Source: Polytrichum commune
Taxonomy: Eukaryota > Streptophyta > Polytrichopsida > Polytrichales > Polytrichaceae
DNA: 64,000 bases
Assembly (NCBI GenBank): GCA_950295325.1
Contig: OX485806.1
Location: 53,997,169 to 54,061,168, forward strand
Direction of reading: 5' to 3'
The notes under the pieces are model-generated. The model did no database searches, was not told the origin of the DNA, and worked only from the letters and a program-made list of their open reading frames with translations. Position 1 is the stretch's first letter, and each line of letters begins with the position of its first letter. A program made the translations under genes and the position numbers. Positions 1 through 11,100 of this stretch are shown piece after piece.

Positions 1-59
1 AAGGCATTTAAGGTGAAAAATATATTATTTGAATTTTATGAGCGTATATACGAGCGTAT

Positions 60-694
60 GATGACATCATTTGACAACGAGGCCGCTATATTCATTGACA
101 AGTTCAATGGATGAAATTTCAACATTTGAAAGTTCAAAATCAAAATGTTGTTGGCATTCATGGATGTTTAGAACATTGTTGACATATCCGAGCATGATCC
201 ACCTTCCAATACAGATCCCAAAGTGTTGAAGGAGTATCAAAGGCGCATCAAGAAGGCCATGATCATTGGCCTTAATTTGGCAGACAACCAATTTGTGCAG
301 AGGACTCACAGGGGTTTAGGAGCCCCTTTGTAACATTCACGAGACGAAAAGTTTGTCCAACATCTTTTTCATTCGCAACAAGTTTTGCAAGTGGGAGATT
401 CAAAAAACTGATATTTTGTTGAACCACGTCGAGACATTCGCGGATGAGCTGGCTTGTTTAGAGGTACTCGTGAGAGGCAAAGACATTGTCATGACCTTAC
501 TAGAGAGTTTGTCGGTATTGTATGAATATATGATCATCACTATGCAGACGATGCCAATGAAAGAAATGATAATGAACTACATGACGGTGCATTTTATGCA
601 CAATATGTCGAAGCGCAAGGACAAAGACCCCCTAGGTCATAATGTTGTCATGGTGTTGCAACAAAGCAAAGACGACAACTTATTTTTGCGCTAA
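60..694 (+). pseudogene. Copia gag remnant (UBN2-type)
   Basis: The longest clean stretch is 353-694 (113 codons). It contains the copia gag signature of a leucine-rich segment (ACLEVLVRGKDIVMTLLESL) followed by a Tyr-Glu-Tyr and a TMPMKEM motif, then a MSKRK basic tail. Upstream, from about 60 to 350, the same protein can be followed only with frame changes and stops. In an intact element this would be the capsid-like protein that packages the RNA. Confidence 0.8.
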
Positions 695-700
695 AGCACA

Positions 701-748
701 AAATTATGTTTTTATTGTGACAAACTGACCCACTTTATATGATTTTGT
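701..748 (+). pseudogene. CCHC zinc knuckle of copia gag, with internal stop
   Basis: Reading from 701 gives Cys-Phe-Tyr-Cys, four residues, His, four positions, Cys: a CX2CX4HX4C nucleic-acid-binding knuckle. One of the last four spacer positions is a TGA stop at 740-742. All four metal ligands are preserved, so the stop is the main damage here. Confidence 0.75.
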
Positions 749-837
749 CACAAAGTAGAGAGTGAGAACAAACAAATATTGCAAAAGAAGATGAAGACTA
801 CACATTTGTAATGCGTAACGAAATACATTCCCAAAGC

Positions 838-935
838 ATATGCAAGTGGATTATGAATTGGGAGCATCCAACCATATGAATTTGCATAGGGCCGCATTTG
901 ACATGTATAAAATAATTATTCCATACAATGTGCAC
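838..935 (+). pseudogene. Copia aspartic protease remnant
   Basis: A Trp-Ile-Met stretch followed, after a one-base frame change, by LGASNHM and a segment ending in AAFDMY corresponds to the copia protease active-site region (normally D-S/T-G-A-S). The frame breaks just at the active-site Asp, and the Ser/Thr reads as Leu, so the protease is dead. Only the active-site neighbourhood is recognisable. Confidence 0.65.
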
Positions 936-1030
936 TTGGATAATAATAACATTGTCTAAACTATTGGAATGAGATAAATTGTTATGGAAACAATTTTGAA
1001 AAATAATATCAACAAAATTTGTATCAAACA

Positions 1031-1740
1031 TGTACTATACGTGCTCAAATTGCATGTCAATTTGCTCTCGATGAATAAATTTGTGTCGAATTATTTGAAG
1101 ATCCAATCCAACCTATACAAATTCATTGTCGATTTTGCGTTGGTGAAGCCATTGCAATTGTGCCATTCAAACGCAACTTGGACAAAATCAACTTTGTGAA
1201 AGTGCATGAAATGGAAGATGGCGCGCTCGAGCTTTGGCACCGCCTCTTTGGCCATTTCAATGTGAAGGGTATGCATACCTTCCGCAATATGATAAGTGGT
1301 ATGAACCTTGGCAAATTTTCTTACTCCACAATGTCATTGCTTTGTGAAGTGTGCATCAAAGACAAACAATATAGGGTTGAATTTCCAAACAAGGCGGAAG
1401 AAAGCAACCAAGCCTTTGGAAATTGTGTAATCCGACGTGTGTGGTCGTATGAAGGCTACATTTATGGGTAGTGCAAGTTATTTTGTAAATTTTATTGATA
1501 ATTTTTCAATGAAAGTGTGGTGAAATCCAAAAGGGTATTTCTTTGAAAAATTCAAGGAGTTCAAGGCACTTATAGCAACGCAATCGCAGCACATGGAGAT
1601 CATGTCCAAGGCATTCAACCATTTTTCAAAGAATTATGGTATCGAAAAACAAATATGTACCTTATATACACCCTAACAAAATGGAGTGGTGGAGCGTGGA
1701 AATCGTACCATTGTGGAGATGGCAAGGAGCATGTTTCATG
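1031..1740 (+). pseudogene. Copia GAG-pre-integrase and integrase remnant
   Basis: The ORF at 1160-1471 carries the pre-integrase zinc-binding pattern: LWHRLFGHFNVKGMH, then CEVCIKDKQ. The first part (VLYVLKLHVNLLSMNKFVSN) lies upstream in another frame near 1033-1092. Downstream of 1500 come FKEFKAL and, near 1677-1730, NGVVERGNRTIVEMARSM, which contains the catalytic Glu region of the integrase core. The intervening D residues are obscured by frameshifts. Confidence 0.8.
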
Positions 1741-2361
1741 CTCAAAACCTTGACAAAGTGTTTTAGGTGGTAGCGGTGGTTAATGCAATTTACAAATGAA
1801 CCGTTGTCCAATAAAGGTGTTGGATTCAATTACGCCCAAAAAAAGGTGGAGCGGAAAAAAACCTTTTATTACACACATGTGTGTGTATGGATGTGAAGCC
1901 TATGCAATGATGTCGGATGAAAAAATGGGTTAGTTCAATGCAAATGGCCAAAAAAATTTGTTTTTGGGCTATTATGAAGGAATTAATGTGTTTCTACGAA
2001 CGTCTTAGACTCATTGAGTCTACTAAAGGCTAATGCCTTTATACAATTTTATTTTTTTTAAATATATAGATGTGATATTCATGGAGTATGATACGAGCCT
2101 TAGAAATGCTTTGGAGATGTGTCCAAGTGGGAGAAATAAAAGCCCTACAACAATTGTTGTGGATAGATCTTCCAAGTCATCTTCATGTGATAATGGTGAG
2201 GAGCGCAAGGAGCAAATATGATATTACTTGATTGCAAATGAGGAGGCAATCAAAATTCATGTGAAAAATGATGGCCACGTCAAGAGATATTATATGAGGG
2301 AGCGGTGTCTACCTGGTAGAAAAACCACATTCTACCCCAACATGGCAAAGAACATGCCAAT

Positions 2362-3060
2362 GTGACATTTTTGGATGATTTTTTGAATTTGTGCGAAGCG
2401 TTAAGATCCGAAGGTGCGAGCAATTGGGAGGCTGCAATGCAAAAGGAGCACAACTCGCTCATGGCCAACAGTACATGGGAATTGACTAAGCTTCAAAAGG
2501 ATCGCAAGAGTGTAGGATGGAAATGGGTTTTTTGCACCAAGAATGATGCATTGGGTGAAATTGTTAGGTACATGGCATGGTTTATAACAAATAAATATTC
2601 TCAAATGGCCAAAGTGGATTTTAATGAGACTTTTGATTTTGTGGCCAAGTTGATTACCATTAGATGTGATCTCGCATTAAGAGAAGCCATGGATTGGAAG
2701 ATCCACCAAATAAATGTGAAAACGATATTTTTGAAGGTGGAGATATATATGGATCAACCAAAGGTTTTTGTACTAAAGGGGAAAGAAGATCTTATGTGCA
2801 AACTCAAGAAAGCTTTGTACGGGCTCAAACAATTGTTGAAAATGTGGTACTACTGTATCGATTTGTTCTTCTTTACCGAGGGCTTTTGTAGGATCCAAAC
2901 GGATCATTTGTTGTACGTCAAACAAATGGGAGAGCATTTGTTGATGACAATCCTCTACATGGACAATTTGATCATATTGGCAAGCAATGTAATCCAATTG
3001 AAGTGGCTCAAATTATAGCTCAATTTTTTTTGGATATGAATGATATTTAGGTTGCGTTAA
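2362..3060 (+). pseudogene. Copia reverse transcriptase remnant (RVT_2)
   Basis: A 218-codon frame (2362-3018) matches the copia RT fold: SNWEAAMQKEHNSLMANSTW, WKWVF, VDFNETFDFVAK, MDWKIHQINVKT and KKALYGLKQ in that order. The catalytic YVDD box reads Tyr-Met-Asp-Asn, so the second catalytic Asp is lost, and the usual LVA(K/R)GYSQ segment is altered. After the stop near 3018 the DMNDLG-like continuation is visible for a further 40 bases. Confidence 0.85.
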
Positions 3061-5590
3061 GAGAGATTTATGGTGTGAATTAAATACAAACTAAGAGGAA
3101 TTCCCAAAATAAAAGAGTTGGAGGATGCGCATCCAATACCACCTTCGACATTAAAGTATAGGAAGGATGAGAAACCTCCATACTAAAAATATGATTACTG
3201 ATGAGAGGTAGGAGGCCTTATCAAGGAAATGAATATCGCAGGGATGAAAGACCCTACCCTTATGATGGCCAATCATATAAAGCCAATGATGGCTATAGGA
3301 GTAATCTTAAGCCTACCAAGGCCAAGATTAACGAAGAGAATATGGGTACCTCTATTGAAAAGGGTCTAGGGGATTATTTTTTGTTTTGGCACAAATTGAC
3401 AGTCTAGGGGACCTATCAATCACATGCAACCTATATATCACTAACATATAATTGATGGTACTAACACCAAGGTAAGGCCTAAGGGTGGATTCTTCATAGG
3501 AAACCTAAATGACGTGTTTGGGTGACTATAAAATAAAACTTTGTGTGTAGACTAGAGATTTATACAAAAAAATGTATATGTACCGATGGTAGGCTAGAAA
3601 ACAGATTCATGTACATATACTAAATTTTTCAATTTTAAGTGATAATTGCATGCACTACACACACGAATATGTAAATGTAAAGTAAATAAGTATTTATCAC
3701 ATGTGGAAGTCATTGGAAACTATCACCATATAACAATAATGAATGGAAATGTAAATTATGTTAAACTATCACAATTATTGTCAATTTTTTCTCTAAACCT
3801 TAGGGCCTTCTTTTGTGAACCTTCATTTCTATGTATATATGCCTCCCATTATTGTATATCATGTATGACAATGCCTCAAATAAAACCCCTTATTACACCT
3901 ACATTAGTTTATATGTAGTATGATTATTCCACCCCTGGGGTAGTGCCAACAACATGTATTATGGCTTACTATAGCATGAATGCAATGTTGATGAATGTTA
4001 TTGTTGTCATCATAAAAGACACGAGATTCGATCATTTGCATTTGAGAATCCATTTATGAATGATTATGCCTTAATGGTTAAACAAATTCTTGAGGGTTTG
4101 GATATTGAAGACATCTTTATTGTATTTGAGCCCACAATTAGGTAGATGTATATGGATATGGAATGAAGGATTCACCCCTCATAACTTTTTTCTAGATGAT
4201 TTCCAATTTGGTCCCCCAACGTGCACAAATATGTGTATTTTTTAATTGTGATAAATATGTGAAAATGATAATATATATAGGTATATAATTCATGCTTACA
4301 TTATTTCACTCGCTTCAATATAAATGATTATAATATTGTAAGAAAAACCTTTGGATTGAGAACACAATCCCTATCCCTAGGTGCAAACACACACAAATTA
4401 TATTGTTTGATCATCAATGCCATCAATGACCAAATGGTGAAGCTCTCATTGTTATATGAATCCAATATGAATAGATTGGTATTATATTGAATATATCTCA
4501 AGATAAAAAAAATTTATAATTTGGTGAGGGCCTATAGCAATGGTGGAGATTGGTTGTACAATGGACTTCTTAAAACATACATCTAAGTTCTTCTAAATTT
4601 GCTTGCTATCATTGGGTTTGAGGATTTTTTAAGGCATGACAACATTTTGTCTCATAATTCATAAGAAACAAATCCTCATTGCACACTGATTATGGTATGG
4701 AGGGCCTCTTTTTGGAGGTTTTGGCCATGCATAAACAACCATGTCATCTTACCTTGTAAATTTTTAATAGATAATGGTATCAAATAAACATTTGCATGGT
4801 CTAGTGAGCACATTTTTATCTTGAACATGGCCACATGAACTTCCACCATTTATAAAATTTTGGAATGGTGATTATGCCTATGCCGACTAGGACTAGACAC
4901 CCACCTCTTTAAGTTGGGTCCCATCACTATTATCCAAATAAAAGGGGGTTTAACAAAATTTTGACTCTCATAAAACGATGGTTAAATTGTCTCAAATGAT
5001 TACACTAAATATGATATTTAGTGTCAATTATTATTTGGAGTTACAACAAAAATTCATTGTATGTTTTACTATTGATGTAATTTTTATACCAAATAAAGTT
5101 GTTATTGTTCTATAACCTCTAAACAACCTTTTTGAAATTTGTTGGAAAAATATGAACTATATAATAATTGAACATATCATAGTGCCTAATTCCAAATAAA
5201 AAGTGACACCAACACACTATTTAGTTTAGTGCTAGGCTAATTTAGTTTTTTTGGTATTAATTTCAAAATCAAATCATCTAAAAAATATGAAAAATGCTAT
5301 AATCAAATTGTATGAGTTTTCACCTTGAGTAATAGTGGTGGGGCTAAACTCAAAATAAGGGGTCTCTAGTTCGGGATGGGGTTACAACTCACACAATTTT
5401 GATGGGCCCCATTTCGTTGAGCCATGACCCCGTTGTGGGGGAAAAGGTTGTCATGGGCGTGGCCTACAATCCAGCACCCCCAAGGCAGTTTTGTCACAAA
5501 TCTGAAAAAAAATATCCCCGGCTGACAACTGCCACCCACCTCGTCCAATTCCCCCCCCCCAAAAAAATAAAAATAAAAATAAAAATCCTT
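3061..5590. other. AT-rich region without a supportable gene
   Basis: A 68-codon ORF at 3201-3407 is rich in Arg, Tyr, Asp and Gly (RRPYQGNEYRRDERPYPYD) and may be a scrap of a retroelement gag, but I recognise no family. The remainder is AT-rich with only short chance ORFs. A poly-C/poly-A block lies near 5550-5585. Confidence 0.5.
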
Positions 5591-5594
5591 TGCA

Positions 5595-6400
5595 TTCTTG
5601 AATGTTGTTTGTTCACAAATCCCATTTGAGTACACTTCACCTTGAAGGCCCAAATTTTAACATGTATGTTCACTTCCCCTTAGTAAAAAAACAATTGGCA
5701 TGGATTTCATTCTCGTATCAAAACCAAAAACATGTGAATGAATGTCAATAAAGTATGTAATGAACTTGGAAGTAAAAGATATTACAAAATCCTCGTTAGC
5801 ATTGAGGTTATAATGTAGGTGACTTACCATTTGAAAGGGTCTTTTGTTATTCTAAATTGAAACATATATTTGTGTGTTATTTTTAGTTTGTTAGTTATAA
5901 TAATTTAGTTATTGCCTTCTACTTTCCTAAGTATCATACACATATAGACTTATTAAGTGTGATTGAATGTAACAAAATCATAATTAATTCAAATAAAATA
6001 TATATATAATTAGGGTTAATTACCTGGGTAAGCATAAGTAATGGTTTAATTATATTGAATTATTTTTATTTAGCTTAAGGGGTTTGAATATGCATGAATA
6101 CTTGTGAAATAAAAGGCATTAATTAAGCTATCATAAAACTACAACTAAAAATAGCACACATATATAATTTTCATTCTAGAATGACAAAATAACCTTTCAA
6201 ATGGTAAGTCACCTACATTATAACCTCAATGCTAATGAAGATTTGAAATACCTTCTATTTCCAAGTTCATTACATACTTTATTGACATTCATTTACATGC
6301 TTTCAATTTCACTTTGGGAATGAAATCTTATTAAATTATTTATTTACTAAGGGGAAGTGCACTCAATATTGAATTTTGGACAAACAACCTTCAAGAAGAC
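5595..6400. mobile_element. Foldback or MITE-like element with long terminal inverted repeats
   Basis: The left arm (about 5595-5860) is the reverse complement, imperfectly, of the right arm (about 6175-6400). Examples: ATGTCAATAAAGTATGTAAT at 5746-5765 against its complement near 6271-6290; TTATAATGTAGGTGACTTAC near 5808-5828 against 6207-6227; and CACTTCCCCTTAGTAAA at 5671 against 6344-6360. Arms are about 200 bp or longer with an AT-rich centre and no ORF. The left arm has an extra ~38 bp that looks like an internal duplication. No clear target-site duplication was found. Confidence 0.7.
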
Positions 6401-6789
6401 AAGGGCAAATTTTTATGGAATCGAGTAGGACGGACAACATTTGTTGTTTGGGTATATATATATTTGATGGGATTGCTTAGGAGTGCTGGATCGTGGCTCC
6501 CAGCCTAGGGACCTTCTTCCTCCGTGATGGGTTATGGCTTGGCTTGTTGAGGCCTGCCGAAATTGCATGAGCTCTAGCCCCAACCGTCTAGTGTAGGCCA
6601 TCAGTACCCATACACCCTTGCCGTTTCAAAGTCTATATTGGTCACTATAACTTATTACTTTGCTGGAATTTATCTAAAAGTGTAGTCTTCTGTAAATCGA
6701 TTATGGATAGTGTGTAGTCATGCACTCCACACGGTGCATGGTACCTACCTGACTTCGTTCCTACCTGCCTTGTGATTGATGGTGTTGAT

Positions 6790-6990
6790 GATGTGGGATT
6801 TTTGGCGCTCTTCTAGGTTGCTATGGATGGGATGTGCGGATGGATGGTATGTGATGGGATATGTGCTTAGGGATGGTACGTGATGTGCGGAGGGATGGCA
6901 TGTGATGTGCGGAGGGATAGTATGTGATGGGTTATGTGCGGAGGGATGGCATGTGATGTGTGGGGGGATGGTATGTGATGGGATGCCAAG
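6790..6990. repeat. Minisatellite upstream of the TIC-like gene
   Basis: An array of imperfect ~20-26 bp units based on GGGATGG(C/T)A(T/C)GTGATG with GTGCGGA, running mainly 6830-6985. ORFs on the minus strand (repeating His-Ile-Pro-Ser) are products of the repeat and not genes. Confidence 0.75.
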
Positions 6991-8019
6991 GACCCCTTCT
7001 TCCTCCATCGAAGTCCCCTGGCCGTCTGTTCCTTGAGGTTGCTTTTGTTACGTTGTCCCACTACTGTCCCTGCTCACATTGTCCACCACCCCGCTCTTTC
7101 AGGCTCCTCCTGCAATCGATTTGTGGGCGAGAAAGTGGGGCATCTGGTAGCACCCCGAGGCGGTTGTTTTCTTAGCTGCCGAGGGAGTCATGGGATGCAT
7201 CTTATTTCGCAGAGACGAGTGAACGCAAGATGTCTTGCTACAAGAATGGCCCTGTTGTGTGGGAATAGGAGCGTAGGCCGTCCGAGGCACGGTTTTTGTG
7301 TGGCTATGGCTGAGAACAAAGAAGCGATTATGGTGCCAGGATCTTGCTACTCGCTGTGGCGCAGGGCGAATGATATTTCTGAGCTGCGTGAAGTGAATGC
7401 GGTCTCTACGGGGTCGCTTGCGTCGTGTCGTTGTACGTTCGGTTCTCGTGGTTGTACGTAAAGCTCCACGAGCATATTGCGTCAGGCGAATCAATTTAAC
7501 ATGATCACTGCCATTGTTGTTTTCCAACTACAATCTTCTTCGCCTTGTTCATGTGCCCGTCAGGCCCCTCACCTGTTTCTGGGGTTTCTTTTAAACTTCC
7601 AGTAATGTTCGAGGCTGCGGGACACCTTGAGAAAGGACATGAAGCTCACGTCGCTCGTCTCTGCATGTGTGTTCCTCAGTTTGTCTCTGCTTTTTTCCTC
7701 ACCTCTCCTTTCCATCTTTGACAGCGTAGCTTTCTCAGATTTTGACTTCCTGGCAACCTCTGCTTCATGACGCATCCAGCGGGAGACAATCAGATTGAAA
7801 CCAACGTAAGACCTGAAACTAGAAGACCCCAGTTTCAAGTGAAGGAACGCCATGGTGTTTTTTTTGATTTGAGACCGTTTTCTTCAAGAACCTTTCCGGA
7901 CACCCACACGTGTGACCGTGGTCCATGGTGCTAGCAGGTTGGAATTCAGTCATACTCCACGGCTAGGAAGCGGGTGAAGTCAAGCTCGGGTAAGAGGGGT
8001 CTGTTATCATCATACCCGC
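6991..8019 (+). promoter_or_regulatory. Presumed promoter and 5' UTR region of the TIC-like gene
   Basis: GC content rises here compared with the flanks, and a pyrimidine-rich stretch (about 7560-7760) of the kind common in plant 5' leaders precedes exon 1. Two 142-codon ORFs lie on opposite strands over nearly the same bases (7033-7461 and 7099-7527). Neither shows a recognisable motif and I do not call them. No TATA box or transcription start can be fixed from sequence. GGGTAAGAG at about 7988-7996 could be a 5'-UTR donor site. Confidence 0.4.
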
Positions 8020-8113
8020 ATGGAGCGCGGCCGTGAGGGTCGGCGTGGAGGTGCAGGAGGGGGCCCTGTTTATGCACCCCGTCGGCCACGCACAGGCTTT
8101 AAAGACGCTGCAG
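8020..8113 (+). CDS. TIC: TIC-like exon 1 with the start codon
   Basis: The ATG at 8020 in GCATGG context opens MERGREGRRGGAGGG, matching the conserved basic N-terminus of TIC proteins (Met-(E/D)-R-x-R-E-x-R-R). The exon ends CAG|GTCTGC at 8113 in phase 1. The next acceptor in matching phase (CTCTGCAG|TTGGGG, exon start 9945) gives a seamless reading into the acidic VGDDGDD stretch and RLRERPKKD. The intron is 1831 bases. Staying in the exon 1 frame meets a stop at 8161, so splicing is required. The donor is non-ideal, so its exact position is inferred. Confidence 0.75.
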
Positions 8114-11100
8114 GTCTGCCTTCGGTTAACGACCACCGGCCCCTTGTTGCATCGCCATCTTAGTTCTGAGACAATTGTTCTGAACCCAACCGTCTCATAT
8201 TCTAACTTCCAACTATTTATCTTGACCTTTGTTTCATGGAACTTCGTATTATCTATATGCACAGCACGTGTATGGATTGGTCTACAGATCCGAAATTCTA
8301 TTTCCAGAATAGCGACATCAGGAGGGGGTGGTTCTCACTCGATTGATTCCTCGTGAGCCGTCTGTGTTGGTGGAAGGCTGTTTTATCCAATTTTGTTCTA
8401 TTTGAGAGGCGTCATTTTATCTTCAGTATGTCAACAATGCTTTTTGGCCAGTATTTCAACCGAGTTTTGGATAGCACGCATCCTCGAATGGAAGTGTGTA
8501 ATGGGTTCTCTCAAGAGTGCACTATATCTACATTTTAAAAGAATTCCATATTCTCACGCCGACGGTGGATCTATTTCGAAGCACTGGCTTGAAACATATC
8601 GTCGGTGTATTGTATGGATTATTCCTGTTCGAAAGATTTTCGGTTTATGTTGAACATTCGGGATTCAGTTTACCTAGCCGGAGACCGAAAATTCCTGGGA
8701 CATCTGCTTACAAGGTCATCTATTTCCCATGTACAGCCTCTAGATGATACACGGACCTGGAATAAACTCAAGACTATACTCAAATCTGATCCATCCTCCT
8801 CAACGTCATAGCTCTCCTCGCCTTTAGTTGACTTGGTTACCGTCAACACTTTGTGTGTAATCCTACCTGTTTGATAGTTAGTAGTCTTGGCTTACATGTT
8901 GAGGCCAGGAACCGTTTAGCATTTTCCATCCCCGTAGCCCCGGTTGAGAGATCTTGCATCAACATGCGAGTGTTTATCTCGGATTATTCCCATTTATTAA
9001 TTATATCTGTTCTAAGAGCAGTTGTAGAGAGTTATTTTGGATATCGGCGGACATCTTTGTCTGACTTTATCACTAATTGCCCTTTGCCTGGACGGAGTGC
9101 TTGCTGATAAAATTTCTCTATGCGATGCGTGCGATCCTACTTCATAGGTTACATGCTTCCTTCAAGTCAGGGATGCTGCGCCATTTCTCGTTCTGTGGCT
9201 GTCATGTAGATGGCAACTTGTCACGTATTTAATAACCTCGGTGTTATCATGTCTGGAAGTTGGGCTAGAATTATCCGTTTCAGCACGTATGCTATTTGCC
9301 TCAGCAACAGTTTGAGGCCTGTAAGAGCGAAACCCGCCAGTCTTCTTCGTCTAGTTCTGGATGTGGGAATTGAACGGAGTTTACAGCGAAGCCTACGTAC
9401 TCATTATAGATTTTTGCAAGGAAATTTGTCTCGAACGATTCCAGTCTACCTATAATATCATGCTTTGTTTACTCTCCTGCTTTGTTTTACTATCCTGATT
9501 TGGGAAACCTTCTCTGTATTAGTCGGATGCTGTGGAAAGTTAAACCAAACACAGTAAACGATTCTGAAATCGTTTTTAATGCTCTGAGTGGTTGGTTACT
9601 TATGTTTTTAATGATGTTCTGTACTGTTTATCCATCTTGGAATATCCAAAAGTTTACACTAATGCTTCGTAAATGAAAGTATTATGTGCTTGTTAGACAC
9701 AGCTAAAACTTCTCTGGTTTTTGCATTAGCCGTATTTTGCCCTTCAGTAGATTAACATTAGAAGTGTATGTGAAGCTGCATTCAGAAATATCTGATGCCC
9801 TATTGTTAGTGTTCAGGCAAGGGTTTGGGCTAGTTATTAAAGCAGAAGTGAATGAGCAAGAGGTCAGAGAGATTGAAGGGAATTGTTGAATCAATTGACT
9901 GTATTGGGAAAATTTACTGTGGTCTGGTATTTGGGACTCTGCAGTTGGGGATGATGGCGATGACATAATGGACGACGTTCATAATCCAAGATTACGAGAA
10001 AGACCTAAGAAAGATAGCAGTGGCGTTACATCTGGACAGGCTTTAGTGTCTACCAGTGGAGTGTCCAGCTCACGCAACAAGAGAAAGAGGCAGGGGTCAC
10101 AAGAGGTGCAGGTGCATGCCAGAGGAAGCCCGGCTGATGATTTAGAGGAGACAACTGAAGATACAGAGATGGTTGTCTCTGAAGACGATGACGACCCTCC
10201 ACCCCCTATTATACCCCGAAGACCTGGAAAGTTGAGGCCGCAGGGAAAGGTCAGCACTGAAATACACTTGTCCATCACAAGATCATATTTTATGTGGAGG
10301 GTCTTGTTTATTGCTGCTTTCGCACATCTCACTTGTCCTTACTCCAATATGAACTGTTCACAGATTGCTGAGGATGGCATAACAGTTGATCTCCCAGCTG
10401 TTCCTAGGAAGGCCCGTACAGGTAAGTCGCAAACATGTACTGGTGACTTATGGTTTCATTGCATCAATGGGTATTGCTTGCAAGGGTGTTTGTGTTTTAG
10501 ATTCTTCAAAGATTTTATTCTACAACTGAAGCATTTCTTTGATTGCTTCTATTCAGCAATTTTGAAGCGGCCACAGGAAGCTCTTCTACCACCTCCAGCA
10601 GATATTCCATCACATCAACCATCAGCTGTCATTCCTTCCACTCCTGCTCCTTCCAGCACTCCTTCTTCGTCCATTGCATCTTTGAAGCCAGGAAGGAGAA
10701 CGGTATGTTAGGGTGACACTTGTCCATATCCTTTGCTTTTTTCAATGTTCTGCCTGGATCCAGTGTCTTCTTTGCTACTTACTGGTTTTCATTTTGGGTA
10801 CCCTGGTTCTTGTTGCAGAAACCAAGCAGCTCAAAAATCCGGGGCTCCAAGTTGCCAAAGGTAAATTTAAGAGATGTTTACATCTGGTAACTATCTCCAG
10901 TACCCCGTAGTAATTCTATACTCCTCCTCGTAGAACATGTCAATCCGTATGGGACAGCAGGGTGAACTCCTCTACTAATTATTTGCATTCAGGCTTGTTG
11001 TTCTTGTTACATCTGGTCCTGAAAGCCCATGGAATAAACTTACACTGAAGAAATGGTTACTTGTGGTTCATTTAGGCAACAACACCTACGCCAGTATCTG

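Larger units (their letters stand above)
1..3060 (+). mobile_element. Degenerate Ty1/copia retrotransposon, 5' end outside window
   Basis: Gag, zinc knuckle, protease, integrase and reverse transcriptase remnants follow each other in copia order (integrase before RT) on the + strand. Reading moves between frames and is broken by many stops, so this is an old inactive copy. Gag homology starts near base 60, and the 5' LTR would lie left of the window. Recognisable RT similarity fades at about 3050; no RNase H and no 3' LTR were found. The superfamily call rests on domain order and on recognisable copia motifs, and is firm. Confidence 0.9.

Noticed and set aside
5366-5653. 95-codon minus ORF and 76-codon plus ORF
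   Set aside because: Both cross a poly-C/poly-A block and have low-complexity sequence (Phe-Tyr and Lys-Ile repeats).
7033-7527. Two overlapping 142-codon ORFs on opposite strands upstream of TIC
   Set aside because: They cover almost the same bases on opposite strands, show no motifs, and lie in the likely promoter/5' leader; a GC-rich region gives long chance ORFs.
8353-9455. Several 60-86 codon ORFs between 8353 and 9455
   Set aside because: They fall within intron 1 of the TIC-like gene and have no recognisable domains.
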